A stretch of DNA of 64,000 bases from Dryas octopetala (GCA_963921425.1 OY992832.1:1302001-1366000), one strand, 5' to 3'. Shown: positions 34,310-47,959, counted from the first letter of the stretch. Program-made: numbers and translations. Notes: generated by a model not told the origin, from the sequence alone.

Positions 34310-37300
34310 CAGAAGTTAAGAGTCGAGTAATTTTCAAAAACAATAATTGGATTTATGATTGATCACAACTAACCCCCATCAATACTAATGTGCATGAACA
34401 CATTCTGATAAAAATCAACTCTGTGTCTAGCTCATCACACATCACAATAACCACTCTATATTCGATTCAACCAATATTTATGCCACCTATCACAACCAAA
34501 CCAAATTCACCCATGCACCCACCTCAATCACTAACAAAGAAAGAAAATCAGATTGAACCCATGCCCAGATAAGTTATAATCGTTGCTATTTCTTTCCTAA
34601 ACTACTGAAGTATTTTTTCTCTTGAAAAATCAAGAATACAGAAAATCAGACTAGGATTCTATTAGTATTACTATAACCGTTATTCACTTCAAAACCAAAA
34701 AGTCATTGTAACAGCAGAGAATCATCAAAGTTCAAAAGGCATGCTCTTATATTATTAGTCAAAAATCAAGCCCATTCAAACACAAAATTGTGTTCCACAA
34801 TCCGAATCAAACTAGCTTTAACTCCAAAAGATAATATTTTTGGAAACCCAATTCCGAATTCAGGCCCAAATCACATTTTCCATAGCTATCTGAGTCTATG
34901 TCAAAGTAAAACAAACAAATCATAGCACATTCTGCATGTGTTCGACGAAATGCCTCAAACAACTAAAAGAAAACCAAAGCCCATAAAATGAGTCTTACGC
35001 AATCAGAATTTTAACAAAGAAACATGAAGCAGAATCACTTACTGGGAGAGAGACTTGGCGCTGTGTTGCTAAAAGCTTTCTCACAGTTTTTTCCGTTTTG
35101 TTCCGTTTTTGGTTGTTAAAGAACCTGCGAGCTGGGTATTTTTGACTACTGAGGAGTGAGGAGTACCGAGTATGACTATGATATCCATTAAAGTAAGTCG
35201 GAGCTATTTGGGCTTTTAGATGGGCTTTGAGCCCAACAAGCAGGGTAGATAGAGATAGTCGCTCAAACTGGGCCTCAGCCCATACCGAGGGTAGTCCAAG
35301 ATGTTCGGCCCTAGAGAGATGATTACTAGTCACTTGAGTACTTGAGGATTCAAATTATCATGAAAGTCTGATATGCTAAATGAATCTTGAATGTTTTTTT
35401 TTTTTGGGTATTAATTAGACAGGGAGTTATGTTAATATTCATTCAAAGTGTTTTTAATATTCACTGGGCCATGCCACCCACTAATGTGAATTAAATATTT
35501 AAATTTTTTTTTTTAGACTAGTTACACATTTAAGGGAGGGAAGAGGTATGGTCTTGGTACATTAAATATTAAAAGCTTTTATCTTCTTAAATGTCATGTA
35601 TTAAATACACAAAACATATGGTCTTGTGAGGGGCAATCACTTTGACTTTCTTTTTATCAAACACTCTATGTTCATAAAATTATTACTAGACTAATAGTTA
35701 AATTATAAAAATATTTTCTTCTAATATGTTATATATTTGTCAAGTTAAATCAGTAATAATATATGCTTAGAACTTATTTCTCTACCTATTTATTTTAGTC
35801 AAACTGTTTGTTTGTTTGACAACCAATTTTGTAGCTTATCAATTGAGGGTGAATTTATCAAGATACCACACCATCCCATATTCAGCAGAAAGAGATATAC
35901 CAATTTTTGTAACAGATAGAAAACAAGAGATTTAATTATGTATCCCATGGACAGATTTAAAAATGCACTGGAGCATCATCAAAGAACAGGAGTCTGTTAA
36001 CCAAAAAAATAAAAAAGGATTTGAATAAAATGTTGGGCAAGGGGCCATAATTGGCCGACTACTAAGTTTGATCAAATACTAATATTATCACCTACTTAGT
36101 TACAAATACTACTTGTTATGTTGAAGACTTGAAGTATTTGACTTTGGGCACAAGCCAATAAGCTATCAATTATGTGTTTTGTGCGTCAAGTAGGTGAGAC
36201 TAATGTATGGCATGAGGCCGGGAAGATGGTATTCTATTTAATAAAGGAGGGAGTGTTTATTTATACTCAAACAATTACTCAATATACCCTAGATAAAAAA
36301 AAAACTATTATCATTTTGTTATGTCAAAATGAATGGAATTATAAACTCATCTTAATGTTAATATATATTATCCTACCCATTCTCATTGTTTACTTTTTTT
36401 TTTTTTACTTTTAAACTTTATTTCGTCCACCAATTTTTTTTTTTTAAATACCAATAAATAGAAAAGATGTTTGGTCTCTTCTCTAATTCCTCTGTAGCTC
36501 GCCGGCATAGGCCTCTCCTGCCTTCTCAATTGGCATCTGTTCCATCTTTTTCCGTTTCCTTGCAAACCATTTATCGGAACAATAATGCTAATTGTTTAAC
36601 TTTTTTTTTTCCCACATTTGTTTCCCACTTGATGTGTCATTACTTTACTGGAAGAATTTTTTAGGTTTTATTTTTAAATTTTTAGTATCCAATGTATGAA
36701 TGCCATGTAAGATGGTATGAAATTATGGTATAAAAATGTGGTAAATGTAGCATTACTGTTATCGGAATTGAAAACAATAATTGTTGACACAAATGTGTAT
36801 AACTAGGAGTTAGATAAACCAGTCATTATAAAATTAACTTTAATCAATAGTTGTGAATCGTGACGTAACGTGTAGACATAAGTAGTTACAAAAATTCAAA
36901 CACATTTATTAGTGTCATTTATATGCAAGAATAAAAAAAAACTATTTATTTATAAAGGCATTTGTAAATAAATAAATATTTTTTGGTGAATAAATATTTT
37001 CATTAAGCACTTTACTAGTATTAGTAGCCGATACACATGTGCGCAACTGAATTATACCGATCATTCACTATGAATATGAGAATCATATCAATCAATGGTT
37101 GTGAATTACCACAAATGTTGTGGCGCGTGTAAATAAATAATTAGCAAAATTGAACACATTAATTAGTGGTCAATAATATCAAATTGAGAAGGTACAACAG
37201 AAACAATAAAACATAAAAAGGTTTGACCCTAAAGATACAAGGTACAATTAATTTTTTAATAATATATATTTAGTGTTTTTAACGAAAATAGTACTATCAA

Positions 37301-37680
37301 AATGTCTCAAAATTCTTATTTAGAGTTGGGGTACCTACACTTGTTACTTCTTACCCCTAGTACACAACATCCCAACGTGGTCTATTTTCCTCAAAACCCT
37401 TTCGGACCTCCCCAAAATCCCAATTACATCTCAATCTGTTAGGAAAAATAAACACATCTCTCTGTCAGTCAGTCTCTCTCTCTCTGGCTGTCACTGTCCC
37501 TCTACATTTGTTTTCCCTTTTTGCCCTTTTTCCTTCAACCCCAGAAGGCAACACATTCAAAATCAGTATATCTCCCAAGGTTCCATGTAGGCTACCCTCT
37601 AAACAATTTTCAAGTCCTTAAAAAAAAAAAAAAATTCCAAGTCTCTCACACACATTTAAGATTTTATATTGATATTATAT
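34310..37680. other. Large AT-rich intergenic region
   Basis: It contains the probable leader/promoter of the P-class PPR gene (to about 35340) and then about 2.3 kb without recognisable genes. Small open frames are not protein-like. A possible micro-insertion lies at 36971-37000 (AATAAATATTTT on both sides of TTGGTG), but the repeat is low-complexity. Confidence 0.5.
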
Positions 37681-37690
37681 TAATAAATTC

Positions 37691-37701
37691 TATATATAAA
37701 G
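37691..37701 (+). promoter_or_regulatory. Putative TATA box of the GIP1-like gene
   Basis: TATATATAAAG lies about 100 bases upstream of the ATG at 37800, with a CT-rich leader in between (TCTCTTTTCCCTTCTTTCTC). Confidence 0.55.
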
Positions 37702-37799
37702 GGCTATTTATTATTAAGCTGCCTCACACACAAAGTCTCTCATACACCAACACACAAAAACACTCTCTTTTCCCTTCTTTCTCTGTCTGTAAACATAAC

Positions 37800-40700
37800 A
37801 TGAGCGGCGGGGGGGAGACTAGGGTTTCAATCCCAAACAATGTACAGAGAACGATCCAAGACATCAGAGAGATCACCAAGAAGCAACACAGCGACGATGA
37901 AATCTACGCCGTGCTCAAGGAGTGCTCTATGGATCCCAACGAGACCGCTCAAAAGCTCTTATATTTAGGTATACAGTCACATATATATGTCAATATCTGT
38001 GTCTTTTGATATGTTTGCATTAGGTTTTTGGTATATGGATGTTTGTGGTTTGTGTTTTGGGTGGTGAGTTTTGTTGGGTTTTTTCATTCTGGCCATGTGA
38101 TCGGTGGGCACTTCTGAGTTTTGATTTTTCTTAAATGGGTTCGTTCTACTTGCCGAGAAAAGCGAAGAGATGATGAGAAAATTGAAAACTTTTTGATCAA
38201 TACTAGAAGAGCAAGAGCGTTAGCGTAGTTGAAAAGAAGCTTCCTTGGTTAAGTTTCTGTTTGCTTGCTGGGGGTGGGACTGTGTTTAAAGTTTATTTAT
38301 TTTTATACTAATTTGAATACTGAACGATTTGAAACGCCAACCCAGAAAAGCTAAAAAATTGATTTTTCCCCCCTCAACAAAGATTGGTAAAAAAATGAAT
38401 GGGAATCGTAATGATATTTAATGGATGCCAATTTTTTTTGTTAATTACGTTTATATGCATGTGCGGGTTTCCAATTTTTGGTTCTCATCTCATCAGCCTT
38501 AGTTGGTTTCTTTCTGATAAAAAATAGTTGTGAAGTGTATATGTTCAATTAAGATATTTGTCATATAATGCACCTTGGTTTTGATAAGACACTTCTTTTA
38601 ATGGACTCATATAGGTCCAATTAAATCTGCTTTCTTATAGTTGAACTTGATTCTATGATAATAACGTGGTTAATTTGTCATTTATCGTTGTTTTACTGGC
38701 TTTTCAATTACCATGTATGCCATAAAATAACTTTATGGTAGCAAGTTACTACATAGTACCTCTGTTTTATGCTTACTACTTTATCAATTTGTTGTGGTGT
38801 TTGGTACTAAGTGGTTGAAACATATGGGATTCATGATTGTCTTTGTCCGAATGTAACCTTTAGGAATTTTCTCTACATGCCTGAGTCAGATTGATCCTTT
38901 TGTTTTCTCAGTGACTAAGGATTTGTTACCTAGTCTGTCTCTGCTTACGTCCTTCCTCATCATTGTCTTGTAGAAGTTATCATGCATATATCATGTCAGA
39001 TTTGTGTATTCCTAACTCCTGAAACTAACGAGCATGTTGTTTGGGTTGGTAGATACATTTCATGAGGTCAAAAAGAGACGTGATCGGAGAAAGGAGGTAA
39101 ATTTCTTATGCTCTTCCATAATCTGAAGGAGGATTTAGGATCTTAATGTTGAATAGGGTGTTAAATAATTGAAAGGTGCTGTTTCAGCTGTAAAATATGC
39201 TGAATTTGGTCTTACAAGCTCAGTGGAGCTGAGTAAATGAAATTATTTCTTCTCCATGAGCTGTCCTTTACTTCTATGTTGCTGGAAATGAAATACTTCC
39301 GAATGGGGGGTGGTATTGATGTATACAGACCAGTAACCTGCCAGTGTATTCTAGATGCGACCTTGGATTATGGCTACACTAAATTTGTAGGGTTTACCTT
39401 GGTTTTAACATAATTCACAAGGTTATTGGTTACTATTATAAAATCTTGGCAGAACATAGCGTATAATTTGATCAAATGAAATTCTGAGTCCTGCTTGGTG
39501 TTCTAGTACAATATTTATTAGTATCGCCTCTATCTTCGTTTCATTAATGTGTCAATGTGAAGCTAGCTATGCTATTTTATAATCTGATGCTGGTACTGTT
39601 GCAGAACTTGAAAAGTAGAGCATCTGAAGATTCTAGGATGGCACCAGGCACACAGAGGCGAATGGCTAGAGGTGGTGGCCAAGGGAATTATTATAGTATT
39701 TCTTCCGGTAAGCTTGCACTCTGTTTAATATAAAACGTTTGGTTAGATCTAGATTTCTGGATGATATTTGCATATGTTAATTGTGTAAACTCAAAAAGTA
39801 AAATAATCCTCCACTGGTCCATCTTGCCAAGTGGTGGTGTTCCTTTGAGGTTGCTTTTACTTTTTGAAGGATTATTCAAATATCCGTAAGTCCCTTCTGT
39901 TTAGTGATATCTGTAGTGGCATTAAGTGAAAAGAGAGAAAATTAACATAAGAATCTGTAAAGATCAATGTTGGCAAATTCTTATGTTAGAGGGCTGTAAT
40001 TGGGACTATTGAGAAAATTTTGATTTTGATGTTGTGACTGCTATGGTTCCACCATGTGAATTGGAAGAAGGAAGCTCAGTTTCATGGAAAGTTTTTTAAC
40101 CCCTTGAAAGAAGCAATGGCTCAAAATTGATGATAGTAGGATTTCATAAATTCTAAAGCATTAATAAAAAAAACATAATTACTGATCGGATTGTTTTTTT
40201 GTTTCCCTTCTTTTTCCATCATGTGTTATCCATTATAAGGCTAGTGCCTTTAATAAAAGATTTGATTGTCACTCTGCCCTAATGTATGTATTTGCTTTGA
40301 AGTGTGTTCTTGGTTCTCCTTTGTAGATTTTGGACTAGTTAGAAGTTCTGAAGCTTTCAAAACAAAGCCTTCCTTTTCCTTTTATGTGTCAATTGGGCGG
40401 GTTACTAATTGTTATTGATCTATTGATTTCCTCTTTATGTTGATGGAAGTAATCTTTCTGTTATAAATTTGCTTCTTGTTTTATGAATGAACCTTTTAGA
40501 TGGTGGTGGTGGGAGAAATTCTTCTGCTCGGAGGGAAAATGGAACCAATCACATTGCAGATAGAGGTTCAACGCCCTCTTTCATGCCAACCCTGCAGAAA
40601 ACAAAAATAAATGCTGCAGCACCAATCACAAAGTAAATTTTTGCCAAATTTCTTATTTGTAGTTTTTGAATCTATGAAGAAGTGTTTTGTGCTGATCTAA

Positions 40701-43700
40701 CTCCACTGCATGCTGGAGATGAACATGGGTTTCATTTTTCCTTTTAATTTATGATATATTGTTCTTATTCTCAGAACTTCAACTGGCACACCAAATGGGC
40801 TCACAAACCTATCAAATGGGAGTGCCCCCAAATCCTCTATGGGTGCTGATAACAATGTTCCTGGAGGAGGTTCGGCTGTAGATGTCAAAAATTTGGGGGC
40901 TGGATCACCTCATCCTGCTGTTGTTGTGGCATCGACACCTACCTTTGGCTCAGTGGATCATGGAAAGTCCAGGTCAACATCTGATCAACTCCCAACTTCT
41001 GCAACTTCAGCATCTGCATCTGCATCTGGTGTTTACTCCTCTGCTTCAGATCCTGCTGTATCAAAACATATTCAAGAAAACAAAAATGTTCTTGGTGATG
41101 CTGTTGACTTGGAGTTGCCCAAGAGTGAAAAAACTGCCTCCAAATCTGCTAATTCTGTGTGCAAAGAAAAGATTCCAAGTGACAATTCAAAGGCAGTTGA
41201 AAAGAATCAGAATACTGTGCCAAAACCCCTGTCTTCCCCAACACATGATGGTTCTTTGGCTCTCATGCCTTCTAATTGTGATAAACAGACACAGCTAGAG
41301 CCTATTGTTCGTTTGAAAGGTATTGTAACATGTTTCAGACTTGTTTATGTCTTTAACCTTCTGCTGTCATTACTGTTTATCCTATTGTTTATCCTATGCA
41401 TTGAAAGTTATCTGTCATTACTTTTATTAGTAGGTATTTAGTATATATTGTTGCTATCCTTGTGTGTGTTAGTATCTTTCGTTACTTTACTTAGCAGGTG
41501 TTTTACTCACTTTTATTAGTAGGTATTTAGTATATTTTGTTGCTATCCTTGTGTGTGTTAGTACCTTTTGTTACTTTACTTAGTAGGTGTTTTACTTTGC
41601 TTATGTTTCTGAAACAGTGGTCACACCAGAGGTTGCAACCATCGCTGTTGGAGCTACTTCTCAATTGCCACCTGACTTAAGTCTCTCAGATGCAAAACAT
41701 GTCACTTTTCCAAATCACATCCAAGTCCCTGAAGCTTTAAAAAATGTATTGACTTTTGGAAGTATTGATGCTACTTTCGGACTGAGAGTAAACTCCATTA
41801 ATGGTACTGGTGGTGATAATTTATCTATGGGTGCTGTAGAATCTTCTCAGGATACTGATGAAACTGCTAAAGAACCTTCTCCCAGGTTGGTGAATGTTTT
41901 CTGTGTATCTAGTTGTGTTAGTTTAATATATGAGTTGTTTGTTTTTTGCTTTGTTTCTTGTCAGTTGTCTGCTAAACGATAAAAAAGCATAAGTTCAAAT
42001 AAGATATTTATCCATAACATATTTTTGCCTACAACAGTACCTTTGTAAACTGTGGTCCGGTTTTCTTGAGAAATTTATCATGCTATATTTTGGTTGCAGC
42101 AATAATGGTGTACTCTCATCTGTGCAAGGAGATTTTTCTGAGAATCCACTGTCTTTACCTAATGTGCTTGAAAAGTCACCACCTTTCGAGGGTAATGTCT
42201 CTTCAAGTACAGACACAAAAAGTGAACTGCCAAAGCAGGATGCGCAGTTTCCTCCAGAAGGTTTGCAGAACCCTTCTGCTTTAAATGTCCCGAGCTATAA
42301 TCTTGGTTTCTTGCCACCCATGCTTGGAAGCCAGCTTTTACAAGTGGAAGGACCTGATAATCAGGCACATGAAACACCACGCCTCCCAAACTTTGCTGTA
42401 AGCGTTTTAACTATGTTCTATAAGTTATTTATCTACGAAGGTTGTTATTTTGTTTTCTTTGGCATAGAAATCATCGGTTCCTGATTTGAAAGCTTTGTAG
42501 TGACTGTGTTTTCATATATCAATTGTTGGCTTTTTCTGTGTTAAGTACAAGTGTTATCTTTTAACTTTGAATATGATGGAACTTATTCAATCATGTAAAG
42601 CTTAGAGTCTTTTTATTTTTATTTTTTATAGTGTTCATATTTTCATACAGCAGTTATATTGCACAATGGCTTCATAATATTGTTTAAAAAAGTCCTAACT
42701 TTCCTATTATAGTGCATATCTTACTCTACTGAAAATATCTGGAGCTGTTATTAATGTGGAGTGAGAAGTTACTTATCAAATTAATCAATAATTTGATATC
42801 CAAATATGGCAGATAGAACCTTAATTCAACTGTACTCTTTCAGTTGCCAAGACTAAATTTGAATTTTCAGTGCAAATTGCCTGTGAATTTTTTTGGGAGT
42901 TGTGTTTGCAATATTCTTGAGAATGGGATTAATAACCCTGTTGCTATTGTATGCTTCTGATCCGTCCCTTTCGTATTGTAGGGTGGGAATTCTGCAGCTG
43001 TGCCTAGCCCCAACCCAACCCCACCTCTGCCAAGCTCCATACCTGTGTCACCACAGTCAATTCCTGTTTTCAGGCAGACTTATCCCCCTAATTTCTTCCC
43101 ATATGGCCACTATCTCTCCCCGTATTATATGCCACCAATGCCCCAGTTTTTAGGTCACAATGGCTTTCCTCCACAGCCTTCAGCTGGGAATGTATTTCTA
43201 CCACCGCCACCAGCAGCAGCTGCTGCTGGGGTCAAATTTTCTCTTTCGCAATTCAAGGCAGGAACCAATGCTGGAAATCCAACTCAGTATAGTATCCAAT
43301 CTGGTGGTTCATTTATTTCCACCCCTGTTGGTTATGCTCCTGGTTCGACAGTCACGTCTGGAACCTCTGTTGGTAATGAAGATCTTGGAGCATCTCAATT
43401 GAAGGAAAATAACCATATCTACACAACAGGACAGCTGGTTGGTCTTGATGCATTATCTTTATTGAAGTTCTAATTCCCTTGCATGCTAACAGAGCTGAAG
43501 ATCATTAGGGTTTTATCTATGTGGAATATATCTGACCCTTAATCAAATTAGTAGTTCTTATACTTCTTTTTCTTCTTGTAAAGTTTATCCTTGGTTGCAC
43601 TGGTTAATAGAGTTCCTTTCTGGTTATGTTTTTGCAGACAGATGGTTCAGCTGTTTGGATTCATCCTGGACAAGATTTATCCAGCTTGCAGCTCAGTTCT

Positions 43701-43919
43701 CTGTACAATCTCCCTCAGGGGCAGCGTGTGACTTTCTCGCCGGTGCAGGCTGGTCATGGTGGCATGGCTGGAATGTATCCACCTGGGCAAACAATGGCCT
43801 CTCCAACATTTATGCAACAGTCTCAGGCTGTTGGCGGAACTGCTGAAACCCTAGGACCTCCATCTGCTGCGTACCAGCAACCTCAACATGCACAGATAAA
43901 TTGGAACAGTACTTTTTGA
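37800..43919 (+). CDS. GIP1: GBF-interacting protein 1-like (DUF1296)
   Basis: Nine exons: 37800-37968, 39053-39096, 39605-39707, 40500-40632, 40775-41319, 41618-41885, 42100-42397, 42982-43437 and 43638-43919; about 765 aa. GIP1 was described in Arabidopsis as a nuclear protein that promotes DNA binding of G-box factors and has chaperone-like activity. The diagnostic N-terminal DUF1296 domain (UBA-like) is clear: RVSIPNNVQRTIQDIREITK through DPNETAQKLLYLDTFHEVKK (residues 8-67). The rest is a long low-complexity Ser/Pro/Gln/Gly-rich tail with a conserved VPEALKNVLTFGSID segment and the family C-terminus AYQQPQHAQINW. The exon 8 donor (CAGCTG|GTTGGT) is weak and chosen because it keeps the frame into TDGSAVWIHPGQ. 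Intron 5 holds a tandem duplication. Confidence 0.9.
41421..41598. repeat. 89-bp tandem duplication in a GIP1 intron
   Basis: Two head-to-tail units beginning CTTTTATTAGTAGGTATTTA at 41421 and 41510 are nearly identical. They lie just before the acceptor of exon 6. The second unit ends in the T-rich tract near the splice site. Confidence 0.75.
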
Positions 43920-44979
43920 TTTGGCAGAAACTTCCCTATAAGGCAACAACGCAGAAACACATCTTCTGAGGATCAAGATAAGCTGGGAATCTGACATCTG
44001 GCGTATTCTGATTGTAAATATGAAATGCTGCCCAGAAATTTTTCGAATGCCATCTTTTGTGATCGAAATATCAAATATGCGGTGCTGACAATCTGAAGTT
44101 GAAGGAAGATAGGTTTGGGTTTTTCCATGTTCAGCCTTTATTGTCTTGTGTTTTCCTTCATCCATTCTCTAGCCTTTATTTTTTCCAAAAAGAAAAATCT
44201 TTTGGTGGGAAACGAGTATTTAGCTCTTTTGAAACTTAGTAATTCCTTAAGATGTTATAGGAAAGTAAGAGGATGATAGAGTAGGTGGGATTTACCAATT
44301 TTTCCTTTCTGATATCTCACCTGTATATTATGATAGCAACAAATGTTGAATTATACTGTTGTAATTGGTATATGAGAACTGGCATTTTTGTTTTCTCCAT
44401 TAACCACTGTCAGATCTGTGTTGGTGAATTCATGTTCTAGGGATTACCAATCGTCTTCACTTGCTAAATACTAGTTTCAAATAGCCTATAGGGACTTACT
44501 CCCACAAATGTTGCAACGGCAACTTTTGTAGGCTCTAAAATTAAGAGAGAAAAAGGGATGGAAAATTAGAAAGGCTATACTAAGGGTTTAGACTTTGTTC
44601 ACCTTGCTTTAGCTATATAATCGTCGCACCTTCTACGGTATAGAGAATTAAACAATTGATTGATGGCCAGACTAAATTCACCGTCCTTAACTGTTTAGTT
44701 TATCATCTTATTTTAAAAATTTTAATTTTATCATTCGGTAGATAACCATTCTACAAGTATTTGTCAAATTTTAGTGAATTACATTGGTGGAGGTTTTGGT
44801 AAATGACTACTAAATGGTCATTCTACAGATATTTGCTGAACTTTGGTGGATTATTCGGTAGTTATCTGTTGAACATTGATGAATGTTTCAGTAGATAATT
44901 ACCGAATGAGTATTGGTGATTTCATCTTCATTTTGAAAGAGGGTAAAATAGGTAAAAAAATTGGACAAAATATGTTAGA
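43920..44979. other. GIP1 3' UTR and spacer
   Basis: The 3' UTR probably reaches about 44400. Around 44740-44900 there are loosely related repeats of a sentence-like AT-rich block (CATTCTACAAGTATTTG, CATTCTACAGATATTTG; CGGTAGATAACC, CGGTAGTTATC). No gene is seen. Confidence 0.45.
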
Positions 44980-45290
44980 ATGTTGAACTCAGCAGCAGAG
45001 GTGGTTGATTTAGCTCGGGTCTTAACTGATGCGTACATATTAATCTCACTCTTCTGCTACCTGGGCTCAGATATTGATAGGAAGAATGTGCTCGAGAGGC
45101 TCCAAAATGCATCTCTATATCAATCGCCAAGATTGAAATCCAGCTGCATCCAGTATCTTGTCAAGTTTGTTAAGATATATGATAACCGAGATATTTTAAT
45201 GCACTCTTGCAATATGCAGACGTGAATTTGATAGCAGAAATCGTCAAAGAAGTTCTTAATGCCTGGAATGGTTGCAGAACAGTGAAGCCT
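44980..45290 (+). pseudogene. C-terminal fragment of a BTB/POZ-domain gene
   Basis: The frame encodes RKNVLERLQNASLYQSPRLK and then SSCIQYLVKFVKIYDNRDI, followed after a frameshift by ADVNLIAEIVKEVLNAWNG. This pattern, a short helical segment then YLVKFGKIYDIRD-like sequence and a closing EVxxEVLNAW, matches the post-BTB C-terminus of plant BTB/POZ proteins with a SKP1-like fold. The BTB domain itself and a start exon are missing, and the frame is broken near 45220. It is read as a relic. Confidence 0.55.
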
Positions 45291-45545
45291 ACAAAAACAA
45301 AAACGACAAACCCTTCAAGGAGACCACTGGCGGAGCTAATATCTAAGTTCCGCCATTGACGGACAAGGAATCCTAGGTTAATTTGGAGAATATGAATCCT
45401 AGCCTAAAACGGAAACTAGCACTATATATATGTATATGACTCTACAGTCTAGTTCACAACATATATGCTCAAACATTAATTCGTTGGTGTGTCTTGTTCT
45501 TTCTTGTTAAATTTCTTAATTTCTTGTTGACCAAGCTAGCTAGCT

Positions 45546-46259
45546 ATGGACAATCAAAGTCAGAATTGGGAAATAATGGATCACAAATGCGAAGTATCGC
45601 TGTTAGACGAAATTGAACACAATGAGTTGCCAGGCACCCACTTGTGGATGGATATCAAGTCCAAGATTGTACATGAGCAGATCATAAGATTGGAGGAGGT
45701 TGACGACGATGTCCTAGAAATAATGAAAGAAATCTGCTTGAGCGAGATCAGTGAGGACCAACTGAGACTCGACTTATTCAAGGATGAAAGCACGTCAAGG
45801 GTTGCCATAATTGATAAGCTTCATCAGTGCCACAATGTCCCGAGGTGGTTCTGTGGATTATTGTCGGATAATATTGTAGACCAAGCCTTATCCATTGCAA
45901 GGAGTGATCATAAGAGGTCCGCGGACGGGGTGGTTCTGCGCATGGCGGTGTCCATCCATGTTTTTGTTGACGTATCAGATCATTTTGAGGAGTTGACGAT
46001 GAACATGGGTGAGCTTCAATTATTTGTGGCGGCAACTAAATCGTCCATTGACAAGTTGGAGAGGGTGAGAGTGGAAGTGTCAGAAACGATGTGTACGATT
46101 TGTATGGAGGACATCAGGGTTGGTTCCGAAGCAACTCAAATGCCATGTTCACATCTTTATCATGGAGGTTGTATTGTCAAGTGGCTGGAGCAAAGCAGAT
46201 TTTGCCCATTGTGTCGGTTTTCTATGCCTACTGAATCACAAATCGAAGAGGATATTTAG
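45546..46259 (+). CDS. RING-H2 type E3 ubiquitin ligase
   Basis: Intronless, 237 aa. The C-terminal RING finger has all eight ligands in the C3H2C3 arrangement: C183, C186, C201, H203, H206, C209, C220 and C223 (CTICMEDIRVG, CSHLYHGGCIVKWL, CPLC). The 180-residue N-terminal part has no transmembrane helix and no recognisable domain; it is acidic with a probable amphipathic region. The protein should act as a soluble ubiquitin ligase, with substrate unknown. ACTATATATATG about 120 bases upstream is a possible TATA region. The start at 45546 is the first Met after an in-frame stop region and a short leader. It belongs to the fast-evolving plant RING-H2 group in which single-exon genes are common. 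Confidence 0.88.
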   Translation: MDNQSQNWEIMDHKCEVSLLDEIEHNELPGTHLWMDIKSKIVHEQIIRLEEVDDDVLEIMKEICLSEISEDQLRLDLFKDESTSRVAIIDKLHQCHNVPRWFCGLLSDNIVDQALSIARSDHKRSADGVVLRMAVSIHVFVDVSDHFEELTMNMGELQLFVAATKSSIDKLERVRVEVSETMCTICMEDIRVGSEATQMPCSHLYHGGCIVKWLEQSRFCPLCRFSMPTESQIEEDI

Positions 46260-47043
46260 ATCGAAAACATAATTTAGTTAGCTTATTGTTTTAAATAGCC
46301 AATTGATGTAATTTGATGTATTCTTCTAAACCATATAAGAATATTGATAGTTAATTAGCTGACAACTTTTATCATCAATAATGATGCTTAAGAAGGGTGG
46401 TATGTCGTTGCTCTACTTTCCGTAAGTGCATGTATTTCTTTTCCATTATACGCCACTGTTTTCTTTTAATAATATTATACCCCCTCTATTTATGTAATTA
46501 TGACAAAAGTATGAGTCGTATGACCATATATGAGCCTTGGTCATTTGGATGAAAAATATGGTTTAAGCCAATAGTGACCAATATTGGTTAGTACTTACTT
46601 CTTACTCATGGAAGGAGGCATGCATGCACACCCATGATTCCATGAACCAATCTTTCAATTATTTTTCCCAAACTTATCATATGGTATGGTAAGCAATATT
46701 TTCTGCTAAAAACGAAACACATATTCTTAGGGGAGAGATGAGATCGATGTCTTGAATTTTCAAATTAATAACACTGCATGTTCTACTAGTTTTATACAAA
46801 TCAAATAACATTAAACAGAATTGTAATTATAATAATTAATAATGTTTGGTGGATCTTACTTTGATTTGTTTCATCTAAGTATACGTGTATATATATGTTT
46901 GATGGCTAGCTCTAATTACTTTGAGTCTATGACTAGTGCAAGTTTTACCATGCTACGTACTACAAAATAGATCAAATTAATGGCACAGCCTCAAGTTGGG
47001 GTGTCTATTGTTCTTCAAGTCATACTTTATATGGGTATGCATT
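46260..47043. other. Spacer between RING-H2 gene and retroelement
   Basis: AT-rich, with the 3' UTR of the RING gene at its left. Nothing else recognised. Confidence 0.5.
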
Positions 47044-47958
47044 TGATAAGGATTTTGTTAACAGTTAGCGTGTATATAGGTTTTCCTTATTTAGCTAGGA
47101 ATTAATGTCATAGCCGTATAGTTGACTTACCTTAAATGGTCTTATGTATCCTGTATAAATATATCTTGAGATATATGAAATTAAATATTCAGCCATATTA
47201 TCAAGTTGGTATCAGAACCTAGAGATCTAGGTTTTTCAAAGAAATTTTTTCCGCACTACAGTACCCGCCGCTATAGTACTGCTACAGTGTCGCCGCTACA
47301 GTACATCAGGAAAAAAAATATTTTTTCTTGTTGAAACCCTAACTTGAAGAACTGCTGTTGCCGCACCCTTCCAAGAGCAACTCCAGCTCTTCTCTTGTGC
47401 CGCTGCTAGCCTATCTTCCTTTCTTAAAATCCTAGCTAAACACCATCAGCAAACCTTAGCCAAACAGGAAGGTGCCGATCAATGATCAGCCAAGCCGAAA
47501 CCCTAGCCTCAATCTTTCTTTGAAAGAAATCCTAGCCGCATCTTATGTCTGACGAAATTGTCACTGCCTCTGCCAGCGAGACTCCTGTGATTTCTGAAAA
47601 CAAGATGTCATTCATTGTGACTTTTCAAGAGACCTCTTCTCCAAACCATATCAAATTGGATGGTACTAATTATCGCATTTGGTCTAAGATTTTGGAGATG
47701 CATATTGCCGGCAGAAATAAGAAGGGCTATATTACAGGAAGGAAGGTTGCACTTGCAGAGACTGATCCGACCTATGATGAGTGGGAAGCTGCAGATGCTA
47801 TAGTGAAGTCATGGCTCATCAACTCCAAGACGCCCAACCTCATGTCTCATTTCGTTCAGTGTGGAACAGCGAAGGAGGTTTGGGATGCTGTCAAGGGGAG
47901 CTATCTTGATGCCTCTGACTCTTCTCAGGTTTATAATCCGCTTTCAATAGTCTCCTAG
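47044..47958 (+). mobile_element. 5' part of a Ty1/copia retrotransposon (LTR end, PBS, gag start)
   Basis: A probable short LTR runs from TGATAAGGATTTTG (about 47044) to TATTATCA (47203). Four bases later comes TGGTATCAGAACC (47207-47219), close to the TGGTATCAGAGC primer-binding site complementary to initiator tRNA-Met. The open frame at 47545-47958 (137 codons) encodes the N-terminal half of a copia Gag: SPNHIKLDGTNYRIWSKI, EMHIAGRNKKGYITG, YDEWEAADAIVKSWLINS and TAKEVWDAVKGSYLDASDS. The frame then ends; no CCHC knuckle, protease, integrase, reverse transcriptase or 3' LTR follows. It is a truncated, non-autonomous remnant. Confidence 0.75.
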
Positions 47959-47959
47959 C

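Noticed and set aside
36172-36414. 80-codon frame in the long spacer
   Set aside because: Hydrophobic AT-rich translation ending in poly-Phe; no sign of selection.
36971-37000. AATAAATATTTT repeat around TTGGTG as a further micro-insertion
   Set aside because: The repeat is simple AT sequence and the insert has only two A after CACC; too weak to count with the others.
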